Part shown: positions 24,555-32,919 of the stretch, piece by piece | How the letters are laid out: each line of letters opens with the position of its first letter | Position numbering within the stretch: the stretch's first letter is position 1 | NCBI GenBank assembly: GCA_035716025.1 | Contig: DASTKH010000016.1 | Span: 62,001 to 126,000 of the forward strand | Reading direction: 5' to 3' | DNA: 64,000 nt | From: JADGHE01 sp035716025 | GTDB taxonomy: Bacteria > Pseudomonadota > Alphaproteobacteria > Rhizobiales > Xanthobacteraceae | Program-made: the position numbers and the translations under genes | The notes under the pieces: generated by a model | Databases searched by the model: none | The model's input: only the letters and a program-made list of their open reading frames with translations | Told to the model about the DNA's origin: nothing

Positions 24555-26750
24555 TCAGCGGCGGCCGAATACCTTTTCGAGAAGCCAGCGATCGAGCGAC
24601 ATGCCGGCATCGGCTGAGACGGGTCGGCCGGACTCGTCGGCCGGTACCGCGGGAGCGCTGGCGATGACGGCCGGGGGCGGGGCGGGCGCGATGGACGGCG
24701 TGCGGCCGCTGACGCCCGGCAGCGAGGCGGGCGGCACGCCCTGGTGCGCCACCTTCATGAAACGGCTCCAGATTTCGACGGGCAGCCCGCCGCCGGTGGT
24801 CCGCCGGGTCGGCGAAGAGTCGTCATTGCCGAGCCAGACCCCGGTCACCAGATGGGCGGTGTAACCGACGAACCAGGCATCCCGGAAATCCTGGCTGGTG
24901 CCGGTCTTGCCGGCGGCCGGCCAGTTCGGAAGCTCGGCCTTGCGCGCGGTCCCGCTCAGTAGCGTTTCCTGCAGCATCGCGTTCATCATCGCCACATAGG
25001 CCGGGTCGACGACGCGACCGAGGCCCGGGGCCCCGCGCTGATACAGCGTGCGGCCGCTTGCCGTGCGCACGCGCTCGATCACGTGCGGGGAAATTGCGAT
25101 GCCGCCGTTGGCGAAGGGCGCGAACGCGCCCACGAGTTCCAGGACTGAGACCTCCGAGGTGCCGAGGGCGATGGAGGCGTTGGGTTCAAGCTTCGAGGTG
25201 ATGCCCAGCCGATGCGCGGTCTGCACCACGGTCTTCGGGCCGACCTCCAGGGCCAGCCGCACCGCCACGGTGTTGAGCGACATCGCGAGCGCCTGGGTGA
25301 GCGTGACGGGACCGAAATATTCACGGCTGTAGTTTTCGGGCTGCCATCCGCGCACGTTGATCGGGCGGTCCTCGCGCACCGTCTGCGGCGTGAGCCCGTG
25401 CTCCAGTGCCGCAAGATAGACAAAGACCTTGAAGGCCGAACCGGGCTGGCGCTTTGCCGAGACCGCGCGGTTGAACTGACTTTCCTCATAGTTGCGCCCG
25501 CCGACCAGGGCCCGCACCGCTCCGTCGGGCGTCATCGCGACAAGGGCGCCCTGACCGACCGCAAATTTCTGGCCCTTGCGGTCGAGCTCGTCGGTCAGCG
25601 CCTTCTCGGCGGCCGTCTGTAGGGCGGGGTCGATCGTGGTTTCGACCACGAGATCTTCATCATAGCGCCCGATGAGATCGTCGAGAATGTCCATTACCCA
25701 ATCGGCGACGTAGTTGGCCGATCCCCCGCCGGCCGCCTTGACGGCCCGCGCCGGGTGACGGGCGGCGGTCTTGGCCATGTCCGCGCTGATGAAACCCGCA
25801 TCCTGCATGGCCGCGAGGACGAGTTGGGCACGCTGCGCCGCGCCGTGCGGATTGCGCGTCGGCGCAAGGCGCGACGGCGATTTCACGAGGCCGGCGAGCA
25901 GGGCGGCTTCGGACAGCGTGACGAAGCGGGCGGATTTTCCGAAATATCGCTGCGCGGCGGCTTCGACGCCATAGGCCCCGGCCCCGAAATAGACGCGGTT
26001 GAGATAGAGTTCGAGAATCTGATCCTTCGTGAACTTGTGCTCGAGCCACAGGGAGAGCACAAGCTCCTGCAATTTCCGTTCGAGCGTCCGCTCCTGGGTC
26101 AGAAACAGATTCTTGGCGAGTTGTTGCGTCAGCGTGGAGCCGCCCTGCGAGACGCCGCGGTGCAGGATGTTGGCGACGAGGGCGCGGGCGATCCCGATCG
26201 GGTCGAGGCCGAAATGCTCGTAGAACCGCCGATCCTCGATCGCAAGGAACGCCTTCGGCAGGTAGGGGGGAAGGTCTCTCAGCGCGACGGCGGCCCCGCC
26301 CATTTCGCCGCGCGTTGCAAGCGGGCGCCCGTCAAGACCCACGACCTGCACGCTCGGCGGCCGCTTCGGCACTTCGAGCGACTGGATCGGCGGCAGGTGC
26401 ACCGCAACCCATGCGACGAGCGCACCTGCACCGATGCCCGCCCACAGCATCAGCACCGCCGCCCAGTAAAGGAGCCTGCGCAGTGTCGGCCGCCGCGGGC
26501 CGCCGCCCCCGCGTGCCTTGCGCCGGCGGCGGTCGCGCTTTGCCGGTCGGGCCCGTCCGGCGCGGTCGTCGTTGGCCGCAACCCGTCGGCCGCCGCGCTT
26601 TGCTTCCGGCGGAGGCGGAGGCTCTTCGTCATCGAAGAGCGGCCCTCCGGCACGGTCGCGCGGGTCCGGGCGAAGATCGAGCCCGGGCGTCGGCGTGGCG
26701 TCGAAATTCGGCTCGCGGCGTTCGCCTATGGCTCTTCGCCCACCCCGCAT
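24555..26750 (-). CDS. Penicillin-binding protein 1A (transglycosylase/transpeptidase)
   Basis: This 731-aa bifunctional murein synthase has a basic, Pro/Arg-rich cytosolic tail of about 90 residues, then one membrane anchor (about 92-115). The GT51 domain has E-D-R-R-F-Y-E-H-F-G and G-G-S-T-L-T-Q-Q-L-A-K-N-L. The transpeptidase domain has the S-x-x-K nucleophile motif in P-G-S-A-F-K, S-L-N as SxN, and K-T-G-T-S. The C-terminus is Pro/Ala-rich. It polymerises and crosslinks peptidoglycan in the periplasm. The ATG at 26750 follows GGGAAGCG. It lies next to glnD, 133 bp downstream of the glnD stop. Confidence 0.93.
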   Translation of the reverse strand: MRGGRRAIGERREPNFDATPTPGLDLRPDPRDRAGGPLFDDEEPPPPPEAKRGGRRVAANDDRAGRARPAKRDRRRRKARGGGGPRRPTLRRLLYWAAVLMLWAGIGAGALVAWVAVHLPPIQSLEVPKRPPSVQVVGLDGRPLATRGEMGGAAVALRDLPPYLPKAFLAIEDRRFYEHFGLDPIGIARALVANILHRGVSQGGSTLTQQLAKNLFLTQERTLERKLQELVLSLWLEHKFTKDQILELYLNRVYFGAGAYGVEAAAQRYFGKSARFVTLSEAALLAGLVKSPSRLAPTRNPHGAAQRAQLVLAAMQDAGFISADMAKTAARHPARAVKAAGGGSANYVADWVMDILDDLIGRYDEDLVVETTIDPALQTAAEKALTDELDRKGQKFAVGQGALVAMTPDGAVRALVGGRNYEESQFNRAVSAKRQPGSAFKVFVYLAALEHGLTPQTVREDRPINVRGWQPENYSREYFGPVTLTQALAMSLNTVAVRLALEVGPKTVVQTAHRLGITSKLEPNASIALGTSEVSVLELVGAFAPFANGGIAISPHVIERVRTASGRTLYQRGAPGLGRVVDPAYVAMMNAMLQETLLSGTARKAELPNWPAAGKTGTSQDFRDAWFVGYTAHLVTGVWLGNDDSSPTRRTTGGGLPVEIWSRFMKVAHQGVPPASLPGVSGRTPSIAPAPPPAVIASAPAVPADESGRPVSADAGMSLDRWLLEKVFGRR

Positions 26751-26883
26751 TCGCTTCCCACCGCTACCGGTCCCGCTCGTCCCCCGAACGTTGTGACACG
26801 CTAAATGCGGCGGTTTAAGGGGACATTAAGCGTGGCGCCGTGTGCGCCGGGTAGCATCATGGGGCATCGCGCTGGCCGGGCAC

Positions 26884-29688
26884 TCAGGCCGGTGTGCTCT
26901 CGCGCGCATCGCGGCCGTTTTCCGCATTCGGCGGCTGGAAGAGATGGATCAGCGCGCGCTTGATCGCCGCCTGCCGCTGCGGCGCTTCGATTTTTGCGCC
27001 CATGAGATCGGTGACATAGAACACGTCGACTGCGCGCTCGCCGAACGTCGCGACGTGCGCCGAAGCGATGTTGAGATTGAGCTTGGAGAGCGTTGCGGTG
27101 AGATCGTAGAGCAGCCCCGGCCGGTCGAGCCCGGACACCTCGATCACGGTATAGCGGTTCGACCACTGATTGTTGACAAGGACGTCGGGCGCGATCGCGA
27201 AGGCCTTGAGGCGAGGGCGTGGTTGCGTGCGCTTCGCCACCACTTCGGGCAGCCGCAGCGAGCCGCCCAGCGCCTTTTCGATCGTGTCGGCGATGCGGGC
27301 GGCGCGACGCTCTTCGTCGGCGGCTTCGGGAAACTCTCGGCTCACCGAGATCGTGTCGAGGGCAAGCCCGTCGGTCGTCGTGTAGATCTGTGCGTCGACG
27401 ATGTTGGCGCCGGCAACCGCGCAGGCACCGGCGATCGTGGAGAGGAGACGCGGATGGTCGGGCGCGAGCACGGTCAATTCCGTGACGCCGCGCCCTTCGT
27501 CCACGGAAACCGCCGTCGCCAGTTGCCGGCCGGATGCCTCCGCCTCGCACAGAAAGCGCGCGTGAGCCACTTTGTGCGGCAAATCGACCTTGAGCCAATA
27601 GGCCGGGTAGTGGCGCGCGATATAGGCATCGAGCCTGGCGGGGGGCCAGTCCGCGAGCTCGGCGCGGAACTCCGCCTGCGCCATCGCGACGCGCTGCGCG
27701 CGATTCACCTCCGAGAAGCCGCCCGTGAGCACCGGCTCGGTCTCGTAATAGAGAGTGCGGATGAGCTGCGCCTTCCAGGAATTCCATACGCCGGGCCCGA
27801 CCGCCGCAATGTCGGCGGCGGTGAGGATAGTGAGCAGCTTCATGCGTTCGAGCGACTGCATGACCGCCGCGAAATTCTCGATGGTCTTGCGGTCGGAAAG
27901 GTCGCGCGACTGGGCGACAGTCGACATCACCAGGTGATTCTCAACGAGCCAGGCGACGGTCTCGGTGTCGGCGGCGGAAAGGCCGAAGCGGGGCGCGAGC
28001 TTGCGGGCGACGCGGGCTCCGGCGATCGAGTGATCCTCGATGCGGCCCTTGGCGATGTCGTGCAGAAAAAGCGCGACGTAAAGAACCGTGCGGTGCTGCG
28101 GCTGGATCGAACGCATCAGTTCGCTCGCGAACGGAAAGGCCCCGCCGTCGCCGCCGCGCTCGATGTCCGCCAGCATGCCGATGCAGCGCAGAAGATGCTC
28201 GTCCACCGTGTAGTGGTGGTACATGTTGAACTGCATCATTGCGACCACGCGGCCGAATTCCGGCACGAAGCGGCCCAGAACGCCGACTTCGTTCATGCGA
28301 CGCAGAACGATTTCCGCGTTCTCCTTGCCGGTCAGGATCTCCAGAAACAGGCGATTGGCTTCCGGATTCTCGCGCAGGGTCGAATCGATACGCCTCAGCG
28401 CACGCGTTGCCGCCCGCATCGCGTCGGGATGAAAGGCGAGATTGTGCCGCTGCGCGAGATGGAAAATGCGGATCAGGTTGACCGGATCGCGTTCGAAAAC
28501 GTCAGGGTCCGCGAGCGTGATGCGGTTCTTGTCGGAGATGAAGTCTTGCGTCTCCGGCAAGGTCCGTCGCGTGCGCGGCCGCAGCCGTTCGACGAAGCGA
28601 TTGAGCATCGCGGCGGGCTTTTCCTGACGGTCTTCGAGCGCGGCGCAGAGGATGGCGGTAAGATCGCCCACGTCCTTGGCGACCAGAAAATAGTGCTTCA
28701 TGAAGCGCTCGACATCCTGCTGCCCCGGGTGTTCGGTGTAGCCGAGGCGCACGGCGATCTCGCGCTGGATGTCGAAGGAGAGGCGTTCCTCGGCGCGTCC
28801 CGTCACGAAATGCATGTGGCAGCGGACGGCCCAGAGAAAGTCCTCGGCGCGCTGGAAGCGCTGATATTCCGCGCGGTCGAATACGCCACGCGCGATCATC
28901 TCCTCGGGTTCGCGCACATTGTAGACGTATTTGGCGATCCAGAAGAGAGTGTGCAGATCGCGCAGACCGCCCTTGCCGTCCTTGACGTTCGGCTCCACCA
29001 GGTAGCGGGAGCGGCCGGTGCGACGATGCCGCTCCTCCCGCTCGGCGAGCTTGGCGGCCACGAACTCGGCCGCGGTGCCTTGAATGACTTCGCGGCGCAG
29101 CCGGGCATCCATTTCCTCCGAGAGCGCGCGATCGCCTTGCAGGTGGCGCGCCTCCAGCAGGGCGGTGCGGATCGTCATGTCGGCGCGCGCTTGGCGCATG
29201 CATTCGTCGACCGACCGGCTGGCGTGGCCGACCTTGAGACCCATGTCCCACAGACAATAGAGAATGGCCTCGGCGATCGACTCGCCCCAGGCCGTCTGCT
29301 TGTAGGGAAGCAGGAACAGGAGGTCGATGTCGGAGCCGGGCGCGAGCAGCCCGCGTCCGTAGCCGCCGGTCGCGACCAGCGCCATGCGCTCGGCCTCGGA
29401 CGGATTGTCAGACGGGTAGAGCCGGCGGCGTGCGAAGTCGAACAGGACGCCGATCACCGCGTCGTGCATGGCGCAGAGCCGCTCGGCACAGCGCCGGCCC
29501 TTGCGATCGGCAAGCAGTTCGCGCTCGGCCTGCGCCCGCCCTTGCGCGAGCGCGGCCTTGAGGCGCTGCGCCACCGCGTTGCGGAGCTCGCGGCCGCTGT
29601 GGAGGCCGGCCAAAGCTTCGAGCTCGGCCGCCATCACGGCGGTATCGAACAGCGCATCCGGCTCGGGAAAGGTCTGCGCGAGCGCCAT
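26884..29688 (-). CDS. glnD: [Protein-PII] uridylyltransferase/uridylyl-removing enzyme
   Basis: This 934-aa nitrogen sensor has an N-terminal nucleotidyltransferase site G-G-Y-G-R-G-L-L-A-P-G-S-D-I-D-L (108-123). An HD hydrolase domain carries F-L-H-D-I-A-K-G-R and H-S near residue 500. Two C-terminal ACT domains are recognisable (E-L-T-V-L-A-P-D-H-P-R-L-L and V-S-G-L-D-R-P-G-L-L-Y-D-L). It uridylylates PII when glutamine is low and deuridylylates it when high. Start ATG 29688 is chosen because the family N-terminus begins there; an ATG 21 codons upstream adds an unconserved tail. The gene is divergent from the importer operon at 30 kb. Confidence 0.96.
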   Translation of the reverse strand: MALAQTFPEPDALFDTAVMAAELEALAGLHSGRELRNAVAQRLKAALAQGRAQAERELLADRKGRRCAERLCAMHDAVIGVLFDFARRRLYPSDNPSEAERMALVATGGYGRGLLAPGSDIDLLFLLPYKQTAWGESIAEAILYCLWDMGLKVGHASRSVDECMRQARADMTIRTALLEARHLQGDRALSEEMDARLRREVIQGTAAEFVAAKLAEREERHRRTGRSRYLVEPNVKDGKGGLRDLHTLFWIAKYVYNVREPEEMIARGVFDRAEYQRFQRAEDFLWAVRCHMHFVTGRAEERLSFDIQREIAVRLGYTEHPGQQDVERFMKHYFLVAKDVGDLTAILCAALEDRQEKPAAMLNRFVERLRPRTRRTLPETQDFISDKNRITLADPDVFERDPVNLIRIFHLAQRHNLAFHPDAMRAATRALRRIDSTLRENPEANRLFLEILTGKENAEIVLRRMNEVGVLGRFVPEFGRVVAMMQFNMYHHYTVDEHLLRCIGMLADIERGGDGGAFPFASELMRSIQPQHRTVLYVALFLHDIAKGRIEDHSIAGARVARKLAPRFGLSAADTETVAWLVENHLVMSTVAQSRDLSDRKTIENFAAVMQSLERMKLLTILTAADIAAVGPGVWNSWKAQLIRTLYYETEPVLTGGFSEVNRAQRVAMAQAEFRAELADWPPARLDAYIARHYPAYWLKVDLPHKVAHARFLCEAEASGRQLATAVSVDEGRGVTELTVLAPDHPRLLSTIAGACAVAGANIVDAQIYTTTDGLALDTISVSREFPEAADEERRAARIADTIEKALGGSLRLPEVVAKRTQPRPRLKAFAIAPDVLVNNQWSNRYTVIEVSGLDRPGLLYDLTATLSKLNLNIASAHVATFGERAVDVFYVTDLMGAKIEAPQRQAAIKRALIHLFQPPNAENGRDARESTPA

Positions 29689-29973
29689 GGATTGTTCCGT
29701 AGCCCAGCCAGAGCGTCCTGTCATGCGGCCTTGTCGCGTTCGAAAAAACAAACATCACGGGAAGTTGTTCGTAATATAAAACGCCTCTTGGTCCATCGCG
29801 AATCCCCCGAGGGTCGTCGCGCAGCATGACGATTCGGTTTTGAAGGGCGCGCAAACGCCATTGACGAGGCCAAAAACTCCCGGTAAAGGCTCGTTTGCGC
29901 CGATTTGAGCGGCAGCTTGCTGGGCGCTTAACAAATGCAGCTAAAGCGCGGGGGCATCCCCACGCCGGCTGAT

Positions 29974-29991
29974 GGCGGGGTCCGCCCCGCC
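29974..29991 (+). promoter_or_regulatory. Leader hairpin, 7-bp perfect stem
   Basis: GGCGGGG-TCCG-CCCCGCC forms a perfect 7-bp stem with a 4-nt loop, 55 bp before the start of the binding-protein gene. A smaller GGGG-CAT-CCCC hairpin lies just before it (29951-29961). With the next inverted repeat these make a three-hairpin leader. Confidence 0.45.
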
Positions 29992-30003
29992 TCCGTGTTC
30001 GCC

Positions 30004-30029
30004 GTTTCGTTCTCCAAAAAGAACGAAAC
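30004..30029 (+). promoter_or_regulatory. Perfect 10-bp inverted repeat before the importer ribosome site
   Basis: GTTTCGTTCT-N6-AGAACGAAAC is an exact dyad ending 6 bp before the GGAGG (30036-30040) of the binding-protein gene. It could be an mRNA hairpin controlling access to the ribosome site or stabilising the mRNA, or an operator for a dimeric repressor. No regulator gene is adjacent. The repeat is seen directly; its function is inferred. Confidence 0.55.
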
Positions 30030-30045
30030 TCCGATGGAGGTCCTT

Positions 30046-31020
30046 ATGACACTGTTCTCACGACGTCGTCTTCTCGTGTCGGCAACGCTCGTCGGGCTCC
30101 TGCCGACGACGGCGCTGTTCGCGGCCGACAAGCCGAAAACGATTAATATCGATTGGGCGACCTACAACCCCGTCTCCATGGTACTCAAGAACAAGGGCCT
30201 CCTGGAGAAGGAATTCGCCAAGGACGGCATTTCGATCCGCTGGGTGCAAACGCTCGGCTCCAACAAGGCGCTCGAATTCCTCAATGCCGGGTCGATTGAT
30301 TTCGGCTCCTCGGCGGGCGCGGCCGCGCTTGTCTCCAAGATCAACGGCAACCCGATCAAGTCGATTTACGTCTATTCACAGCCCGAATGGACCGCGCTCG
30401 TCACGCGCAAGGACACGCCCATCCAGAAGATCGAGGATCTCAAGGGCAAGCGCGTCGCGGTGACCCGCGGCACCGATCCGCACATCTTCCTGGTGCGCGC
30501 GCTGCAGAAGGTCGGCCTCAGCGAAAAGGATATCAAGCCCGTGCTGCTGCAGCATCCGGACGGCAAGACCGCGCTCATTCGCGGCGACGTCGATGCATGG
30601 GCGGGGCTCGACCCGATGATGGCGCAGGCCGAAATCGAGAACGGGGCGCGCCTGTTCTATCGCAACAAGGACGCCAACACCTGGGGGATTCTCTCGACGC
30701 GGGAGGAGTTCCTCAAGGAACATCCCGATCTGGTGAAGCGCGTGCTCGCCGTATACGAGGAGGCGCGCAAGTATTCGCTTGCCAATTATGCGGAGCTCAA
30801 AGCGGCGTTCATTGCCGCTACGAAATTGCCGGAGAGCGTCGTCGACAAGCAACTCAAGGAGCGGACGGACATCACCTATTCCAAGATCGGCAAGCCGCAA
30901 TACGACTCCATTCTGGCTGCCGGTCTCGCTTTGCAGGAGGCGGGCGTGATCGGCAAGGACGTGGACGTCAAGGCCACGCTCGATTCGCTCATCTATGACG
31001 GGCCGGCACTGATCGACTGA
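30046..31020 (+). CDS. ABC importer substrate-binding protein, sulfonate/nitrate/taurine type
   Basis: This 324-aa periplasmic protein has a signal peptide (S-R-R-R-L-L then a hydrophobic run, cleavage near A-L-F-A-A). The body is of the SsuA/NrtA/TauA group: I-D-W-A-T-Y-N-P-V, D-F-G-S-S-A-G-A-A-A, G-K-R-V-A-V-T-R-G-T-D and D-A-W-A-G-L-D-P. The R-G-T-D and W-x-x-L-D-P elements line the ligand pocket in aliphatic sulfonate binders. The ATG at 30046 follows GGAGG by 5 nt. The permease and ATPase genes follow on the same strand. The substrate is likely an organosulfonate or similar small anion, but is not proven. Confidence 0.85.
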   Translation: MTLFSRRRLLVSATLVGLLPTTALFAADKPKTINIDWATYNPVSMVLKNKGLLEKEFAKDGISIRWVQTLGSNKALEFLNAGSIDFGSSAGAAALVSKINGNPIKSIYVYSQPEWTALVTRKDTPIQKIEDLKGKRVAVTRGTDPHIFLVRALQKVGLSEKDIKPVLLQHPDGKTALIRGDVDAWAGLDPMMAQAEIENGARLFYRNKDANTWGILSTREEFLKEHPDLVKRVLAVYEEARKYSLANYAELKAAFIAATKLPESVVDKQLKERTDITYSKIGKPQYDSILAAGLALQEAGVIGKDVDVKATLDSLIYDGPALID

Positions 31021-31082
31021 TGCGGCCGCGCGGAAGCTTGAGACGCGCACGAGTGTCGTGGATGGGAGACGAAAACCCGCGC

Positions 31083-31117
31083 AAAGGCCGATCCGCGCCG
31101 GTCCGCGGGCGGCCTTT
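31083..31117 (+). other. Intercistronic stem-loop after the binding-protein gene
   Basis: AAAGGCCG (31083-31090) pairs with CGGCCTTT (31110-31117) across a 19-nt GC-rich loop, and there is no T-run. It lies in the 200-bp gap between the binding-protein and permease genes. A hairpin there could partly stop transcription or protect the upstream mRNA, giving more binding protein than permease. Confidence 0.4.
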
Positions 31118-31220
31118 CGCGTGTCGCCGATGACAGGGAATTCCCCTCCGCCCGCGACCTCCCTTCAGGGCAACGCGCATTCAGGATGCCGGGCTGCGGA
31201 TTGCAAAGAAGGTCTCCGCG

Positions 31221-32093
31221 ATGTCTTTTGGAGCCATGACCGTCGACGTCGAGCATAGGCCGCTCGGCCAGGCTGCCGCGGCCGCAGCGAAAGGCCGCGG
31301 CGCGCGCCCACGCAGCGCTCGGATGCTGCGGCCCCTGATCGGGCTCGTCCTGCCCGTTGCGCTGGCGCTCGCCTGGGAAATTGCGGTGCGGCTCGGGCTC
31401 TCGGACGGGCGTCTTGTTCCGCCGCCGTCGGTGATCTTCACGACCCTGTGGGAACTTGCCCAGAGCGGCGAATTGTGGCGGCACGCCCAGGCGACGATTG
31501 TGCGGGTCGCGGCGGGCTTTGCACTGGGCGTTGCCGCCGGGACGGTATTGGGTGCGATCACCGGTTATTCGCGGCTGCTGCGCCGGCTCCTCGATCCGAC
31601 CCTGCAGGCGCTGCGAGCAATCCCGTCCATCGCCTGGGTTCCGCTTTTCATCCTGTGGCTCGGCATTTTCGAGGAATCGAAGATCACGCTCATTGCGGTG
31701 GGCGTTTTCTTCCCCGTCTATCTCGGGGTGATGGGTGCGATCCTCTCCGTCGACCGCAAGATCGTCGAGGTGGGGCGGGTGTTCCGCCTGTCGGGTCCGG
31801 CGCTGGTGCGGCGCATTCTGCTGCCGGCGGTGCTGCCGGCCTATATCGTGTCGCTGCGCTCCGGGCTGGGGCTCGGCTGGATGTTCGTGGTGGCGGCGGA
31901 GCTTCTCGGCGCCTCCGAGGGATTGGGCTATCTCTTGATCGACGGCCAGCAGCTCGGCAAGCCGGCGCAGATCGTCGCGGCGATCGTCGCCTTTGCGGTG
32001 ATCGGCAAGACGACCGACTGGTTGCTCGCCTTGGCCTCCGCACCATTGCTGCGCTGGGAAGACCGCTTCGGCGACCGCGGCGAGGAGGCCTGA
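31221..32093 (+). CDS. ABC importer permease, SsuC/TauC type
   Basis: This 290-aa inner-membrane protein has six or so membrane segments from about residue 38. The cytoplasmic coupling region has E-V-G-R-V-F-R-L-S-G and L-P-A-V-L-P-A-Y-I-V-S-L-R-S-G, the EAA loop of BPD_transp_1 permeases. A cytosolic Ala/Gly/Arg-rich tail of ~35 residues precedes the first helix. It pairs with the binding protein before it and the ATPase after it, whose ATG follows the TGA by one base. Confidence 0.9.
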   Translation: MSFGAMTVDVEHRPLGQAAAAAAKGRGARPRSARMLRPLIGLVLPVALALAWEIAVRLGLSDGRLVPPPSVIFTTLWELAQSGELWRHAQATIVRVAAGFALGVAAGTVLGAITGYSRLLRRLLDPTLQALRAIPSIAWVPLFILWLGIFEESKITLIAVGVFFPVYLGVMGAILSVDRKIVEVGRVFRLSGPALVRRILLPAVLPAYIVSLRSGLGLGWMFVVAAELLGASEGLGYLLIDGQQLGKPAQIVAAIVAFAVIGKTTDWLLALASAPLLRWEDRFGDRGEEA

Positions 32094-32094
32094 G

Positions 32095-32886
32095 ATGCTT
32101 GCGCTCGACCGCGTCGGCAAGACCTATCCCAATGGTGTCCACGCGCTCGACAATGTCACGCTTACCGTGCAACCCGGCGAGATCGTCGCGATCGTGGGCG
32201 GTTCGGGCTGCGGCAAGTCGACCCTGCTGCGGGCGGTGTCGGGGCTCGACGGCCCGACGCACGGCTCGGTCACACTCGACGGCGAGATCATCACGGAGCC
32301 GCACGCCAAGATCGGCATCATTTTCCAGGAGCCGCGCCTGCTCCCATGGCTCACGGTCGCGGGCAATGTCGGCTTCGGTCTCGCCGACCGGCCGAAGGGC
32401 GAGCGCGCCGAGCGCGTTGGCGAGGCGCTCGCCCGCGTCGGGCTCTCCGAGAAGGCCGGCGTCTGGCCGCGCGAGCTCTCGGGCGGTCAGGCGCAACGCG
32501 TCGCGATCGCCCGCGCACTCGTGCCGCGCCCCGAAGTGCTGCTGCTGGACGAGCCCTTTTCGGCGCTCGACGCCTTCACGCGGGCCGACCTGCAAGATCA
32601 CCTGCTCACGCTCTGGGCCGATCTCAAGCCGACCCTCGTCATCGTGACGCACGACGTGGAGGAGGCGATCGTTCTTGCCGACCGCATCATTGTCATGCGG
32701 CCGCGCCCGGGGCGCATCTACGAGGAGATCGAGGCGGACCTGCCGCGCCCCCGCGATCGGCAATCGGCCGCTTTCGATTTCGTCAAGCGCCGCGTGCTGG
32801 CGGCGCTCGATCGCTCGCTCGACCGGGCGCGCGTGACGGACGACGGACAGACGAAGGCCGTCTCGGGCGCCGCCTTGTGGTGGTAG
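32095..32886 (+). CDS. ABC importer ATPase, SsuB/TauB type
   Basis: This 263-aa ATPase has Walker A G-G-S-G-C-G-K-S-T, the Q-loop I-F-Q-E-P-R-L-L-P-W-L-T-V typical of nitrate/sulfonate/taurine importers, signature L-S-G-G-Q-A-Q-R, Walker B L-L-L-D-E-P-F-S-A-L-D and H-loop V-T-H-D-V-E-E-A. It powers the importer encoded just upstream. The start lies one base after the permease stop. A perfect 9-bp GC hairpin (32889-32911) follows before the convergent HpsN-like gene. Confidence 0.93.
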   Translation: MLALDRVGKTYPNGVHALDNVTLTVQPGEIVAIVGGSGCGKSTLLRAVSGLDGPTHGSVTLDGEIITEPHAKIGIIFQEPRLLPWLTVAGNVGFGLADRPKGERAERVGEALARVGLSEKAGVWPRELSGGQAQRVAIARALVPRPEVLLLDEPFSALDAFTRADLQDHLLTLWADLKPTLVIVTHDVEEAIVLADRIIVMRPRPGRIYEEIEADLPRPRDRQSAAFDFVKRRVLAALDRSLDRARVTDDGQTKAVSGAALWW

Positions 32887-32888
32887 GA

Positions 32889-32911
32889 GGCCCGGCCGGC
32901 ATGGCCGGGCC
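32889..32911. terminator. Bidirectional GC hairpin without T-run
   Basis: GGCCCGGCC and GGCCGGGCC form a perfect 9-bp stem with a 5-nt loop. It lies in the 33-bp gap between the convergent importer ATPase and HpsN-like genes. The lack of a U-tract makes intrinsic termination uncertain. Confidence 0.4.
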
Positions 32912-32919
32912 GGGCGGTG

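Larger units (their letters stand above)
29689..30045. other. Divergent intergenic region glnD/importer, 357 bp
   Basis: This contains the glnD upstream region and, on the plus strand, a possible weak promoter (TTGACG 29861-29866, 17-bp spacer, TAAAGG 29884-29889). A leader with three successive hairpins follows, listed separately. No gene is seen. Confidence 0.5.

Noticed and set aside
26842..29829. A 995-aa plus-strand open frame opposite glnD.
   Set aside because: GlnD on the minus strand has nucleotidyltransferase, HD and ACT motifs; the plus frame is compositionally biased and lacks any motif.
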